Positions 1-13,720 of a DNA stretch of 64,000 nt are shown piece by piece. Where the stretch lies: the NCBI GenBank assembly GCA_008704415.1, contig VXIS01000079.1, positions 91,610 through 155,609 of the forward strand, read 5' to 3'. The translations under genes and the position numbers were made by a program. The stretch comes from Sphaerosporella brunnea (lineage: Eukaryota > Ascomycota > Pezizomycetes > Pezizales > Pyronemataceae). Within the stretch, counting starts at the first letter, position 1, and the number at the start of each line of letters is the position of its first letter. The notes under the pieces are model-generated. The model had not been told where the DNA came from, did no database searches, and worked only from the letters and a program-made list of their open reading frames with translations.

Positions 1-108
1 GCTGCTGCGGCGTTGCTGTGCTGTGTTCAAATGGCGAATAAGGAGATTGAAGATGGGCTCCATCCCAACAATGGAAACACCTGCGCAGTTAGTCGTCGCA
101 TATCCCCA

Positions 109-3100
109 CTATCTCCTTCTAGGAGGCCCCATAGGAATGGCTGGTTCCGTCGGGTTGAACTTCACGATCCTTGTCTCGTCGCCAAAGAAGCGCCTGCGGT
201 AAGCCGCAATGCCCTTGGCAACCTTGAGGAAGTCCTTTTCCCCCCTCTGCTTCAGCCCAAGGATGGTATCCCTCAGGCCATCGGTATATTGGGCCTTCTC
301 TTCCTCGGTAACTCCCTCATTTTCAGCTAGCTCCACCAAAATCTCTTCGTCTTTTCCACCGCATCATTAAAATCAGCCAGCCCAAACCATGATCTCCCGA
401 CGATATCTCTCGATGGGGATTTATTCGACATATCAACGAGGGAAGACTCACCTTCCATGGTCATCTGGCGGAAATGCTGCCATCTACAGCAGGGGTCGTT
501 GCAGACTCCGCCACTGGCTTCATACTTGCACAGCTCTTTGAACGGGTCAATCTTGTTGGAGAACTGCAAGCTGCGAAGGCCGTTCGGGTTAAGCTCAAGA
601 AACTGGGGGTGGTGCCGGTAGGAACGAAAGATAGAAAGGGGAGAGACATAGGGCACAAAAGCATTAGTGTAGGATTTAGTCTGTGGGTGATGAGCAATCG
701 ACACCAGTATGCAGGAGTAGATTGACATTACCTTATCATCCCCCTTCTGGGTTTTGGCGGAAGCTGCAAAATGAGTGTTAGAATTTTCGACATCGACAGG
801 CAACGAAGCCCTCGCAGGATCGGCGACTTTAGGCTTTCCAGCCATCGAAGGACCTTTGAGGCTCTTGTCTGGCTCGTCGTCATCAGATTTGTCAATGCTT
901 GATTCGTCATCCTCTTCTTCCTCATCAGATGAGCTCTCTTCACTCGATGGATCGCTGTCATCCGACGAACTATCCTCATCTTCACCGTTCGATGTCATTT
1001 CGACATCGCTAACCGCAGTTTCGACCGCATTGGGCTGCGCGAGAACGTCATCAATGTCCATGTTGTCAACAGGTTCAATCACAGCACTGGTTGGGGCCTT
1101 AGGAAGCGAAGCGGACGTTCTATCCCCTTCGGCGGTAACCCGGGGAGTGGGTATTTTTCCGTTGGCTGTAACGGGTCCTTGAACTTGGTCGCTTGCGATG
1201 TGGGGCAAAAATTTCGACGGCTGAGACTCGGACACAGCCATTGAGGCAGGGACAGAAGCTGTTGACCCACCTTCAACGGGCGTTTGCTTCGTACCAAGCA
1301 ACGGGGTTCCGATCGATTCTGTCAACAAATAAGCAATCTTCCTGCGCGGCCCAACAGGTCATATTTAAAGACGGCATGGGCCGACTCCAGACTTAGAAAC
1401 TCCACCAACCTTCAATGACCAATTTCTTAGCCTCGACCTCCGTCTGCAGAGGCTCGTTAGAGGCCTGAGCTGGAAGGGATGAGGTTTTCTTTGAAGCTTG
1501 ATCCTCCTCCAAATCTTTCGCGAGCGAGTCGTGGCGCCTAGCCATGTCTTGCTCTTCTCGGTGCATCTCCTCGATCTGGAGGCGCAGCCTCTCCTCTTCG
1601 GCAATCAACTTCTCTCGCGCGAGGCGCTTCCTCTCCCGTTCACAATGCAGCTCCGCCAGCTGTTTACGCTTTCGTTCACGCTCCTCCTCTTGCTTTTTAG
1701 CGATCTCCTCTTTTTCGCGTTTTTCTTCCGCCTCTTTAGCAGCCATCCGACGCTTTTCTTCAAGTATTTGCTGAGCTTTAGTTTTCTCGGCAGCCTTGCT
1801 CTGTTCCTCCTCACGAAGAGCCTGCTCGGCAGCCTTCTTTGCATTGTCCTCTTCAGATTTCCTGCGTTCAACAATCGCAGGCAAATCTTGAGTGCCATTC
1901 GCCAGTTTAGCCAGCGACAAAGGTTTCGCTGATTGACCCTTACCTGCTCCATTCAAAGATGGAGGAACAAATGGGCCAGCCCCAATTGAAGGTGTAGTAA
2001 CCGGAGTCGGAGGTGCAGAAGTGTTGGCTTTTGAAAGTTTCTTCTTTTGTTGTGCTGCCATTATTTTTTCCTTCATGCGTTGAATCTCAGCTTCTGTCCG
2101 CCGAAGTGCCTCGGCCTGCTGAGCTGCTTGACTAGAGGGAGTGACTGTGTTGCGCCTTAGGCCGCCAGGAGTGATGCCGGGAGTTCCCAAGGGGGATTTT
2201 CGGTCCGGCTCCTGCGGCAGGCAATCTCCTGCTTCGGCTTCCTCGTCCTCATCCTCAGATACTTCTATTATTAAGGAATCCGAACGTTGAGCTCCAAACT
2301 TGCGCTTAACAGTAGACTCGGTATACAAGTCTGATGCCATAGGTCGCTTGCGCCGTACAGCTAAGATTGAGGGCAGGAACATCCTCATATGTCTGGCAGC
2401 AACAGCCGGTGGAGTGACAACAGGCGAAGTGACAACAGGTGGAGTGACAACAGGCGAAGTGACAACAGGTGGAGTGACAGCAGGCGAAGTGACAACAGGC
2501 GGGGTGACAGGCTGAGACTGTACCACGGCAGGAGCATCCTTCATCACGACATCAGCTTGCCCAACAACAGGTTTCGGGGTCTGTTCAGCTTGTCCAAGTA
2601 GGAGTCCAGGTATCACTTGCGTCGAGGGAGTTGAAGTTGCAGGACGAATTGGATCGGGATGGGCCTCGACAACGGCTGCGTTGACCGGAGTACTCGATAT
2701 AGGAGTCGGCGGCATTCCTGGCGAAGCTGGCTTCTGTGGTAGCATGGTTGCAATCTTTTTCTTAAAAAGTTCCTGTTTGGCCAACACTTCCACTTCACGC
2801 CTTCGACGCTCCTCCTCTTGCCGCGCAGCCTCACGTTGTCGTGCTAGTTCTGCGGCCTTGGCCTCCGCTTCCTTCCTCTCCTTGTCCAGGCGTTCCTTTT
2901 TCTCTTTTTCCTGTCGTTCCTTTTCGAGCTTTTGCCTCAATATCTGAGCCTCTTTGTCCGGATCAACCTTGTTAGAGGATTGTGGCTGAGAAACCGAATG
3001 GACGACTTCCTTGACAGGAAAACCGTTACGCTGCCCGTTAGATATAGCTGGCGAAGAGGTTTTACTCTTCGGAACAGGCAGATCCAAGCGAACAAACATT

Positions 3101-4117
3101 TGCCTCAGAAAGTTGGGATCAAAACCCTCTCGTACCAAATCTTCGAACTGAACACCACACTGGCGCATATCCAAGATGGCCCCCTCAGCTTCTAGGCGTT
3201 GAGCTGAAATTTTGGCGACTCCGTGATCGTGTCCATTAGCAGGTCTGGAGAATCCGTTCGAGGAATGTGGAAATCCTAATATAGTAGCGTCAGTAAAATT
3301 CATTGATGCTTCAGTGCGCGGGATAAGCATAAGCGTTCATGAAATCTAATCATTTTGCCTCAGCTGATGCACAAAACTAACCTCTGCGCTTATCTATACT
3401 CGTGGAAGCATCAAGGCGTCTGTCTGTAGCACCGTGTCTGTCATTTCTCATCGACTGCACACCGTTCTTGCCCTGATACGGTCCGGATTGGGCACGCGAG
3501 GACTTCGCTCGATAACGCGCGTTCCTGTTTTCCGACCGTATCTTCGCGTCAGCAGGAGGTTTCACGGTAATTTTTCCCTTTTTCTGACCGGCCGAATAAC
3601 CAGCCGCCTCTTTTGGGTGCGAGGAATACCAATTGCCTGGTGGTTCAAAGACTGGCGGACGATCGACGGTGGCTCGCAGCTCTGATATTGGCAAGTGAGC
3701 ATGCTGCCCATGAGTTTGGGCTTGAGAAGTATCGACGCGTTTTTTTCGCCGATGCTTTCGCGATGGGGCACACCTACCATCGTCGCCGGACTCGTTCACG
3801 CTGTTACGCGAGACCATGCTATCGCGACTCTGCGGTTCCGAAAGCTCGCCTTCTTCCAAGCTGTCTGAAGTCGATGAAGATTCATCAGCAGTACCAGATG
3901 GGTTCATCTTTGCTCGTTGAACGCGAAAAGCAGCAGGGCCGGCAAAAGCACCTATCGTTGACGAGGCAGATGGTTGAGAGTGTTGAGTGGACGGTCGGCG
4001 AGCAGTGTTACCCGAGAGCGATGCTGGAGGTGGCACGTCAGTCTGTTTGGGGAGAGCCGGTTTTTGCGGCACGAAGGTGAAGCCGCCAAAGGCGGGAGTC
4101 GGAGGATAGCTGCTCAT
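109..4117 (-). CDS. Red1-like zinc-finger protein (MTREC/NURS scaffold homologue)
   Basis: Five exons: 4117-3382, 3275-1410, 1318-732, 680-452 and 344-109. Together they give 1,217 residues. The introns are 106, 91, 51 and 107 nt; the first has TACTGAC before its ATATTAG acceptor. The start MSSYPPTPAF is the first ATG of the open frame. The N-terminal third is Ser/Pro-rich and disordered. The middle holds proline-rich pentapeptide repeats and two long Glu/Lys/Arg coiled-coil blocks. Near the C-terminus is a CCCH finger (C1114, C1123, C1128, H1132) in a GGVCND context, preceded by YVSPLSIFRSYR. This is the signature of the putative zinc-finger domain (zf-C3H1) of fission yeast Red1 and human ZFC3H1. 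Members of that family scaffold the Mtr4-like helicase complex that sends meiotic and unstable RNAs to the nuclear exosome. Family assignment rests on the finger; the role is inferred from the family. The gene is complete and diverges from the myosin gene. Confidence 0.8.
2408..2512. repeat. 15-bp tandem repeat inside the Red1-like gene
   Basis: About seven copies of a 15-bp unit (gtgacaacaggYgRa on the + strand). On the coding strand it encodes alternating VVTPP and VVTSP pentapeptides in the low-complexity linker. The copies stay in frame and vary at only a few positions, so copy number may differ between strains. Confidence 0.85.
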
Positions 4118-5149
4118 GACGATTTGCGCGGCGGCGGCAAAGGAAAAGAGAGAACGGACGACAGCAAGGACGGTAAGCAGCTGTTTCTCAGTTTTTCTCT
4201 CTCTGCACGGGCCACGGACGAAACACACGACTCTCTCTCCCTCTCCGTTTGTGTGTTTCTTTCTTTGGCGGGTGGAAAAAGGGATTGTTGGTGGGAAATG
4301 GGAAATGACCGGGGGGGTTGGCTAGTCGGTTGGGACTCGCAAGGGAGGGGTAGGTGGTTGGCTCCGTTTGTGTCTGTCTCTGCTGCTGGGTTGTTAGCCG
4401 TTCAAATCTCCCGCTCTTGCTTGCTGCTTTGCTCCTCCTCCTCTTTTGCTGTCTTCCTGTTTTGTAGTGTTCTGTGGTTCTCTTTCCTCCTCTTTTCTCG
4501 TTATGTTCAAGTCTCCTCTGCCTTCCTCGGTTTGTGATCCGATGAAAGTGGCGACCGCAGCAAGGCGGGTGTGTTGGTGGTTGGTGGGATGTTTGGAGGA
4601 CAGACACTCGAGAAAAAGGCTTGTTATTGGTGGCGGAGACAAAGGTGACTAATTTGCACCGATCGGGAACAATTAGGTTTGAATGCCTTCCTCTGAGCCG
4701 CACGGCACGTGACATTGCCGAAAGCGACAAGCGCCGCCCTTCGCCAATCAAACCGATCGCATCGGCTGTGCCCCGCCACGCTATTTTGTTTGTTTACTTC
4801 CCATTACCTCGCACGCTCCTGAGGTCGGAATCCTTGTTAGCGCCGTGCATAGCACAGCGTTCCTGTACCTCACAACTCAGCACCCTCTTCCTCCCATTCA
4901 CACACGACCTCCATCCCCCCTCAACCTTTCCATCTTTCTTCGCTGTTGCTGCTGTTACTACTTTATTCTCTTCTTTGGGAGACTTACCCCGTTTGCTATA
5001 TTTCTTCTTGTGCTGTCTTTGCTTTGTTGCACCTTCATTCCCCCGTTCCTTATTATCGCAACTCAGCACACTCTATCAGCTTAGCTTCGACAGGTCCCTG
5101 CGTACCCATTCGGAAGATAACTCCATAACAACTTCACTCCCGGACCATC
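4118..5149. promoter_or_regulatory. Shared divergent promoter of the Red1-like and myosin genes
   Basis: A 1,032-bp interval between the divergent start codons. It holds long pyrimidine tracts on both sides, including CT-rich runs at about 4185-4260 and 4880-5060 next to the myosin start, as is usual for fungal 5' leaders. I see no ORF with coding character in it. Transcription start sites cannot be placed from sequence alone. Confidence 0.6.
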
Positions 5150-8100
5150 ATGTCCGGGCTCAATTCACCGTCCGCTCCCCCGAGGAGGGTGCTGCCGTGG
5201 CAGCAACGACGGTCCGGCTCGTCCACTCACAGGAAGGCGGCCTCTCAGTCTACACCGGCGGTGACACCAGGTGCCAACCAGTCACCGCCTCCCCCGACAC
5301 CTCCGGCGCTATATACTGAGCGATCGGCTTCTCCTGTTGCTCCCAAAAACAACAGGTTATCGGTGTCTTCGCTGTCACAGAACTTCTCGGCTCCTCTGGC
5401 GACCCCTCCGTCGATGTCGGTGATACGGCATGTCCGAAGCAATTCCGGCGTCAAGGGTGTGGCCGGCACATTTGCACCGCAGTTCATCAAGGACACGGAG
5501 GAACGCCGGAATAGTCTCTCAGCCTTGGGGAAGGGAATTGCAGGAGAGAACAGCGACTTTTCCGGAAGGCGATGGGTCTGGGTTAAAGACCCAGAGAAGG
5601 CGTTCGTGAAGGGAGAAGTCCTAGATGATCAAGACGGAATGCTGACGGTGCGCTGTGAAGACGGAACGGTATGCTATGTAATCCGGGAGATTGGGAGATG
5701 CTGGTGCTGACGGTTTACTGCAGGAACGTGTCTTTCACCACCACAGCGTCGACAAGGTCAATCCTGCCAAATTCGACATGGCAGATGACATGGCCGAGTT
5801 GACGCATCTCAACGAAGCATCCGTCGTCCACAACCTTCACCTCCGATACGAAGCCGATTTAATCTACACCTACTCCGGATTATTCTTGGTAGCCGTTAAT
5901 CCGTACTGCCAATTGCCGATATACAGCAATGAGTACATTCAAATGTACAAGAACCGGTTACGAGAGGACACTAAACCTCATATTTTTGCCGTTACGGACC
6001 AAGCATTCCGCAACATGTTGGACGAGAAACAAAATCAGAGTATCCTCGTAACGTTCGTCCTGCCTCGTTTACTCTACATCTCGCAATTGTTACTGACGCG
6101 GCCTCAGCGGAGAGTCTGGTGCCGGTAAGACTGAAAACACGAAAAAAGTGATTCAATATCTTGCCGCCGTAGCGATCGATAATAGCTCGTCAAAACAACT
6201 CGGAACACTGGAAAACCAGATCCTCCAGGCTAATCCCATTCTCGAAGCCTTTGGCAACGCCCAAACACTGCGTAACAACAACTCTTCGCGATTCGGAAAA
6301 TTCATCCGTATCGAGTTTACTAGGTCCGGTCAGATTGCCGGAGCGTTCATAGACTGGTATTTGCTCGAGAAGAGCCGAGTGGTAAAGCAAAACCGGGATG
6401 AGAGGAACTACCATATCTTCTATCAGTTGCTACGGGGCGCAAGTCGCCAAATGCGTGAAATGTTCCTTCTTGGAGAGGGCGGTACCGATTCCTGGGATTA
6501 CACCAAAGACAGTAACAATGTTATTACCGGTGTTAACGACCTAGACGAATTTCGGTCTTTGATGGACGCCTTCGAAGTTATGGGCTTTACCCAAGAGGAA
6601 CAAATTGCTATTCTGAGAGTCGTCGCTGCAGTGCTTCACATTGGCAACCTGGACATCGTTCCGGAACGGCGTGGAAGTGAAGACGCACGTCTGGCAGACA
6701 GGTCGCAGGCCGAACGCGTATGTCATGTCCTCGGCATCCCCATGGATGCCTTCGAACGAGGCTTGCTCAAGCCCAGGGTGAAAGCCGGGAGGGAGTGGGT
6801 CAACCAGTCCAGGTCCGCGGAACAAGTAAAACACAGCTTGGATTCCCTAGCTAAGAGTTTATACGAGCGAGGCTTCGGAAGGCTTGTGGAGATGGTCAAC
6901 GGAAAGCTCGATACCAAGGGTGAAGGAGAGGGATTCATTGGTGTTTTGGATATCGCTGGTTTTGAGATTTTCGAGGTATACCTATCATTTCACTGCAGTT
7001 CGTCCTTTGCTGATTTTCATCCCACTGCAGTCCAACAGTTTTGAGCAGCTGTGTATCAATTACACCAATGAGAGGTTGCAGCAATTTTTCAACCACCATA
7101 TGTTCGTACTTGAACAGGAAGAGTATGCTCGAGAGAGGATTGAGTGGAAGTTTATCGACTTCGGCCATGACTTGCAACCCACCATTGACTTGATTGAGCT
7201 GCCCAACCCCATCGGTATTTTCTCTTGTCTGGACGAAGACTGTGTCATGCCAAAGGCCACGGATAAATCATTCACCGAGAAGCTCCATTCGTTGTGGGAT
7301 GGTAAAACCACTAAATACAAGCGCTCTCTCCTCAACCAGGGCTTTATGCTCACTCACTATGCTGCTGAGGTCGAATACAACACCGAGGGCTGGCTCGAGA
7401 AGAACAAGGACCCCCTTAATGACAACATTACGAAACTGTTTGCGGCGTCCACCGATAAATACATTGCCTCGCTGTTTGCCGATTACTCTGAAGATGCCGG
7501 CGAACACTTCGGTATACCGAAGAGCCGTGTGAAGAAGGGCCTCTTCCGAACCGTGGCGCAACGACACAAGGAACAGCTTTCCAGCTTGATGACTCAGCTC
7601 AACTCGACACACCCTCATTTCGTACGTTGTATCATTCCCAATCACCAGAAGCGTCCCAAGAGACTCCATGCGCCATTGGTGTTGGATCAGCTTCGTTGCA
7701 ATGGCGTGCTCGAGGGTATCCGTATTGCTAGAACCGGTTTCCCCAACAGATTGCCATTTGCCGAATTCCGGCAACGCTATGAGGTTCTGTCCAACAAGAT
7801 GCCCAAGGGTTATCTCGATGGTCAAAAGGCATGCCAGCTGCTCCTTTCCCATATCGACCTAGATTCTTCGCTATATCGTGTCGGCCTCTCCAAAGTCTTC
7901 TTCCAGGCCGGTGTTCTAGCCGAACTCGAAGAGCAGCGAGATACTGTCGTGAGGGAGATTATCACTCGCTTCCAAAGCCACGTTCGCGGCTATCTGCAAC
8001 GGAGAATTATTAAGAAACTCCTGTATAGATCGGAGGCGACTCTGATTATTCAGCGCAATCTTCAGGTTTACCTGGACTTGTGTGAGAACCCCTCATGGAA

Positions 8101-11100
8101 GATCTTCATGCGCATGAAGCCCCTGTTAGGAACAACCCAGAGCTCTGGAGAGGTCAAAAAGAGGGATGAGGTGATCCAAAAGCTCGAAGCCCAGATGAAG
8201 GCCGAGGCGGAAAGCCGACAGAAGCTGGAAGATGAGCGTAGAAGAGCCGACTCGGAGTTGCAAAGGGTTCAAAAAACCCTTGAAAGTGAGCGAGCCTTGG
8301 CCCTTGATAAGGAGGAAATCTTTAGCCGTTTGCAACAACGCGAAGCAGACCTGACGGAGAAGTTGGCTGGGGCCCTGGACGACCAAGACGCCCTCGAGGA
8401 CCAGATCGACGAGCTCATGCTGGCCAAGCGCAAGACTGAGGAGCAGGCCGAACTTTGGCGAAGAGAGCTGGAGCAAGCCGGAGAACTAATTGAGAAACTC
8501 GAAGAAGAAAAGCGTGATTTGGCATCGCGCCTTGATTCCATCGAGCAAGAATTGGCAGCTGCAGAAACCGCGCGGACACAGCGGACCGACGAGGAGGATA
8601 GGCTAGAGCAGGAAATCGAGCTACTGAAGAGCCATCTCTCGTTGAAGGACAATAAAGTCAATGAGTTGGAGAAGGCGCTGTTGGAGTCTGACCAAAGACT
8701 GGATGAACACCTCGCCCAAGCCGACCGGGATCTTCGTGGAAGTCAGCAGCAGATTCGCGAGCTCATCGATGACAACAGACTGCTTCGCGACCAGCTATCT
8801 GATTTGTCCGCAACTTCCACCAGCTACGAAGAACTTGTTCGCCGCAAGGAGTCTGACCTCTCCCTGTTGCATGCAGACCTCAAGAAGATGGAAGTTGAGC
8901 GTAAAGTCCTGGAAGATGAGCGCAACAAGTTGTCTTCAAAGCATGACGAGATTTTCAGTCGTCTTCGTGGCCTTCAGTCCGAAATTGAGGTTTTGAGAGC
9001 CGAAAAGGCTCGGCTCGAGAAGGAAGCAGCCGATGCCCACAGACTCTTGGAGAGCAAGATCTCGGAAGAGATGGAGTCCGGCAAGGGTCGACGCCTCCTC
9101 GACGAGCAAATCAGAGAACTTAAGTCTGAGCTTGCTTCGGTTCAGGCGGAACTCGATCACGAGCGCAAAACCAGGGCTGACATTGCCATGGACAACGAGA
9201 GCAAATTCAACAACCTCAGGCGAGAGAAGGAGTCTCTCAATATGGCCAAGGAAACGATGGAAAAGGAGTTATACAGTCAACAAGACACCCTTCGTAGAGC
9301 GTTGGAGGCCCGTTCCCTGTCCGAGAAGGACAAGCGGAACCTCCAGCTCGAGATTAAGACCCTTCGTGACCGGATATCCGAGGCAGAAATTGCCAGAGCC
9401 AAGGCCCAGGCGGAGATTGAGCGGAGCATGTCCAGACAGGTCAAAGAAAGGGAAGCCAGAATGGACAAGGACCTCCGCGCTAAGGAGGAGGCGCTTTCCC
9501 AGTCCGAGAGTGAACGTCAGAAGCTTGCCGCTGAGAACTCCCGATTGAACCGAGTTGTTACCGAGCAGGATGCTGCCCGACAGTTGTATGAGAGTTCTCG
9601 TCGTCGCGCCGAGCAGGAAGCTGGCCAGCTTAAAAATCGCCTCCTTGCATCTGAAAACGATAATCGCGCTCTCCAAAATAAGATCCAACAAAAGAGCCTT
9701 GAGATCAGTAAGGCCAACGCGAAAGCGAGCGAGCAATACCGCGACAAGATTGTGGCCTTGACTGCCGACAAGGCCAAGGCTGATGAGGAGAACTCTAAGC
9801 TCCGCAATCAGCTTGAGGATTCTCAGATCCAGATCCGAGCCCTCGGAAAGCAGAAGGAGAAGCTGACGTTGAATCTAGAGGACCTTAATCATGAGGTCTC
9901 ACGTGAACACAAGACAACCCGCACTGCCGAGAAGACGACATCGCAACTGCAACTCCAGTTGCAAGAGGCTAACCGTAACCTCGAGATAGAGAGACAACTG
10001 AAGGTACAGGCTCAAGCGAACACTAAGCAGATCCAGCAGACACTGGCAACTACCCACGCCGAGCTCGAAGAATGCCACCATCAGCTTCTAGTCCTTCAAA
10101 AGGTGTTCGATCCCGAGGGCCAGCAGCCGCCGACTTGGGAATCGGGACGTCGCAGTGTGACGCAGTCTGTTGATTTGGCCTTGAAACTGGAGGAAACTAA
10201 CCAGGCCCTCCGTGTTTCGAACGAGAAGCAACAGCGTGCTGAGAAGGAGCTTGCTTCTCTGAGGAAACGTCATCAAGACGATCTACAAGAGATGGACAAC
10301 ATGCACACCTCCTCCAAGCGAGCTCTTTTGGAGGAGATGAACCAGAACGGCATACCCACTGATTCGCCAAAAGCATTCCGCAACTCCTTTTCCCAGAACT
10401 TTAATCACTCAACACCTAGTCGCCGGAACTTGGGATCACCAGGTGAAGAGTTTGATTCTGCCTTCTCCGACAAGACAGTGGACACCATGTCTCTTCAAAA
10501 ACGTGTGGATCTTGCCAGCGAGCTGGAAGAAGTTCAGAACAAATTGCAACTCTCCGAGATGCGGAACAAGCACCTGCAAGCACAGCTGGACAGAGCAACT
10601 GAGAAATCTGTGCGCTTCGAGGATGATTCTTCTGCTCGCCGCGCTTTGAAGCTCGAGAAGGAGAACAGCCGCCTGCATGACCTTCTGGACGATTCTGCCC
10701 AACGCAACTCGGCTTTGGAGGCTTCGATGAACTCAATAGAATTGTCGTTGAAGGAAGTCCAGGCCAAGACTCACGAAGAGCTCTACGATTATATCAGCCA
10801 GCAGGAGCAGGCACGTAAGAGTTTGGTTTCTGTTCACCACGAAGCATTGAATGATCTTGCCTGGGCGAAGGAACAGTTCGACAAACTGAAGAACGCAAAG
10901 ATCAGTCTGGAGAATGATTTGCGCGAGACTCAAATCGAACTTGACGAGGCACTCGCGATCCAACAGCAGGACAAGGTCAGCCGTTCTCAGCTGTTGAACG
11001 AGTTCGCAGACCTGCAAATTCGATTGGACGCCGAGGCCTCTAAGGTTGCTGACCTTACTGCGAGCATGAACTTATACAAGGCGCGGAGCGAGGAGTACTT

Positions 11101-12641
11101 CAGCAAGCTCGAGCAGGCCGAAATCTCAGTGCTTAAAGCTTCAAGAGCCGAAGCATTCACTCGTGCACAGGCTCGTGAGGCGGAAGAGACAATGGCATCA
11201 GTGTTGGCCGAGAGGAAGAAGATGGAGTCGCTTGTTGAAGATTTGCAGAGGCAGAACCAACATTATGAGGAGAAGGTGAGAATTTCCGCACAAGGGTCGA
11301 CTTTTTGGTGCTAACATCAAATAGATCGAAGACCTCTCAGTCGACCTTACTGCAGCCTTGCAGGCTAAGAAGAGACTTCACAACGAGCTAGAAGACTACC
11401 GCACTCGGCGAGCCGCGGATCTTGAAGACAAGGAGTCCTCAATGGAGCAAACGCGCAAGAAGTACCAGGCCGAACTTTCCACACTTACCGGCGAGCTTGA
11501 GATCGAGCGTGAGAACCTCGTACAATCCCGCGCCGAGAACCGTCGTCTCCGAGACGAAGTCGAGGACCTGCGCGCCAAATGGGATGACGAGGTTCTCAAC
11601 AGCTCTACATGGGCCAAGGAGAAGTCACGTCTCGAAGTTCAATTCCAGGACCTTACTCAGTCCCATGACGAAGCGGTGGCCGCCCACAACGAGGCCCAGG
11701 GTCGCGTCGTGTCCCTGCTTGCTCAAGTTCGCAGCCTTCGCGCCAACGTGGACGAAGTCATCGCCGACCGAGATCTCCTGCAGAAGGAGAAGCGTAGCCT
11801 GGAGCAGCGGCTTGCCGAGGCGTCGCAGAGGCTGGAAGACCTTGCTAATGGTGAGAGTCCGGCCATGCGTAACGCTGCCGGCATGGATCGAGAGCTGTTG
11901 GATCTCAAGGGAGCACTCGCGCGGCAAGAAGACGTAGCCGCAGCTGCGATGGAGAAGATGCGCAGAGCGGAGGCATTGGCATCGGAAACTCAACGCGATA
12001 TCACAGCCGAACGCGAAAGCAATGTCATGCTGCACAAGGAGAAGGCGCAGCTGGAAAAGCAGGTCAAGGATTTGCAGTTGAGATTGGTGGATCTGGAAAC
12101 CAAAAGCTACAGCAGCACGAGCCATGATATCCGGTTCCTGCACACCCGTGTCCAAGAAGTATGCAGTTTCCCCTGTCTCATTTTCCTGGAAAATGAGTGC
12201 TAACCGGTGCAACAGCTTGAAAACCAACTCGAAGAACACGAACGCGTCAAATCCCAATCTGAGCGCTCAGTACGCAACGTCGATCGGACTGTGCGCGACC
12301 TGCAAACACAAATCGAGCGCAGAGACAAAGTCAACGCGCAACTCGAAGAAGAGATCGCCAAAGGCAAAGAAAAACTGGAGCGTATGCTCAAGGCGGTCGA
12401 GGAACTTCAAATCTCGGACAGCGAGCACCAGCTAGTCGCACGGCGCGCTGAGCGTGAAGCGCGCGAGGAGCGGGAGAAGAGTCTACGGCTGGAGCGGGAG
12501 CTGGAAAGCTGGAAGGGCCGCAGCTGGATGAGTGGCGGAGTGAACAAGTCCGGAGCGTTGGCGGCGTTGAGTGAGATGGGGGATGACGATAGAGACGGGG
12601 GAAGAAGGGGAAGCAAGCGGCATTCGGTCAACTTTTTGTGA
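5150..12641 (+). CDS. Myosin type II heavy chain
   Basis: Six exons: 5150-5668, 5724-6052, 6108-6975, 7031-11275, 11325-12158 and 12216-12641. They sum to exactly 2,407 codons including the stop (2,406 residues). The first three introns are all 55 nt; the others are 49 and 57. After a 135-residue Ser/Pro-rich head comes an SH3-like fold (about 140-190). The motor carries the P-loop GESGAGKT (284-291), switch I NNNSSRF (339-345) and switch II DIAGFEIFE (564-572). One clear IQ motif (about 882-895) and a degenerate second follow. From about 945 to the end is a near-continuous heptad coiled coil broken around residues 1690-1725. This is conventional two-headed myosin, which drives the actomyosin ring at septa in filamentous ascomycetes. 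The length matches that class and is well above yeast Myo1. The family is certain; the septation role is inferred. Confidence 0.97.
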
Positions 12642-12940
12642 TGCGTGAGGATGAATGATTGCTATGCGTTTTGTCTTTTTAGCGGTTATGCCGGGTTTTG
12701 ATGATTGACGGATGATGAGAAGCGGTTGGGATTGCTTTGTTGTCCTTTTTTGATGTTCATTCTGTACATATACTTTACACTTTTGGTCTGTGCATGCTTG
12801 CTTCTTAGTAGACAAAGAGAGTGGCGTCTCGCGGTGTTTGTGTTACTTCAGGAGCCCGGGCTGTAATGTCGAGTGGATGCGAGTGATGTTTAATGAAATC
12901 GACCTCGAATGATCTTGCTTTGCTGTGCGAAAATGGTATC
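12642..12940. terminator. Convergent 3' region of myosin and RAD30
   Basis: 299 bp between the two stop codons. It is T-rich after the myosin stop, with tgtacatatac near 12773 as a possible 3'-end element. No ORF or repeat of note. Confidence 0.4.
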
Positions 12941-13553
12941 TTAAAACTTCAATACACGTTGGCCTTTTTCTAACTTGGCCTTGCTACCGCCGCCGTTTTT
13001 TTTCTTCCCATTTCTGCCGCCATTACTCTTGTTTCCTGGAGGAGGAGCAGGCGGAGGTACTCTTTCTCGTGCTACCGCTCTTTCTTCGTCTGCTATAGCC
13101 TTCGCAAAATGCCAATCCTTATGTTCCGCCTCATCACCGACGATATCTGCGTCGCAATCGGGGCAGTGGAAGGTTGATTCTTGGTAGAATGTCGCCGGCA
13201 CACCCGGCGGATCTCCGCTCTGCAGCCGCTCGTCCGTCGCGGGCGGCTTCGCCGCAAAAAAGCGGCCGATGCCATTATAGACTTTCCGCCGCTTCTCTTC
13301 CACCGGCGGTGGCGGCGTCTCACTCACACGTTTTTGATTTGCAGCCGCTTGCACGGCTTGCTCCCCTTTCAGCAGGAATGCGCTGATCCCTTGGTTCCCT
13401 TCCTCCCTATCCTCTATGCCGCCGACTTGCAGGCTCATACCGGCACATGGCCACGCACCTGAATCCGCGGTTACGGTTTTGAGTAATCCTTCAGCAAGTT
13501 TTAGTAGGGCTTCCTTGTCGAGTTTGCCGGCGGGGGAGATCGTCAGCTGTTTA

Positions 13554-13595
13554 ACGTAAATCACGGGGAAGCGAGACATCCACTAGAAGCGAGAC
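13554..13595. repeat. Left terminal inverted repeat of the pogo element
   Basis: Begins acgtaaatcacggggaagcg. It matches the reverse complement of the right end except at positions 6 and 12. Confidence 0.95.
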
Positions 13596-13720
13596 AAGGT
13601 CTGTGCGGCTCGGCGTCCGTGCGCCCCCCCCCCCAAAAATGCGTCAATTACCCATCTACAAACAATCTGAAGATACCAAAAGAAAGAGAAAGAGAAGGAG
13701 AATCAACCCTGGTGGTGGTA

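Noticed and set aside
327..3330. Two separate genes at 327-1328 and 1393-3330
   Set aside because: They are exons of one Red1-like gene. Phase and splice sites agree, and the apparent starts are not needed.
8000..12600. Many frames antisense or out of frame to myosin
   Set aside because: They are shadows of coiled-coil coding sequence with biased codons.
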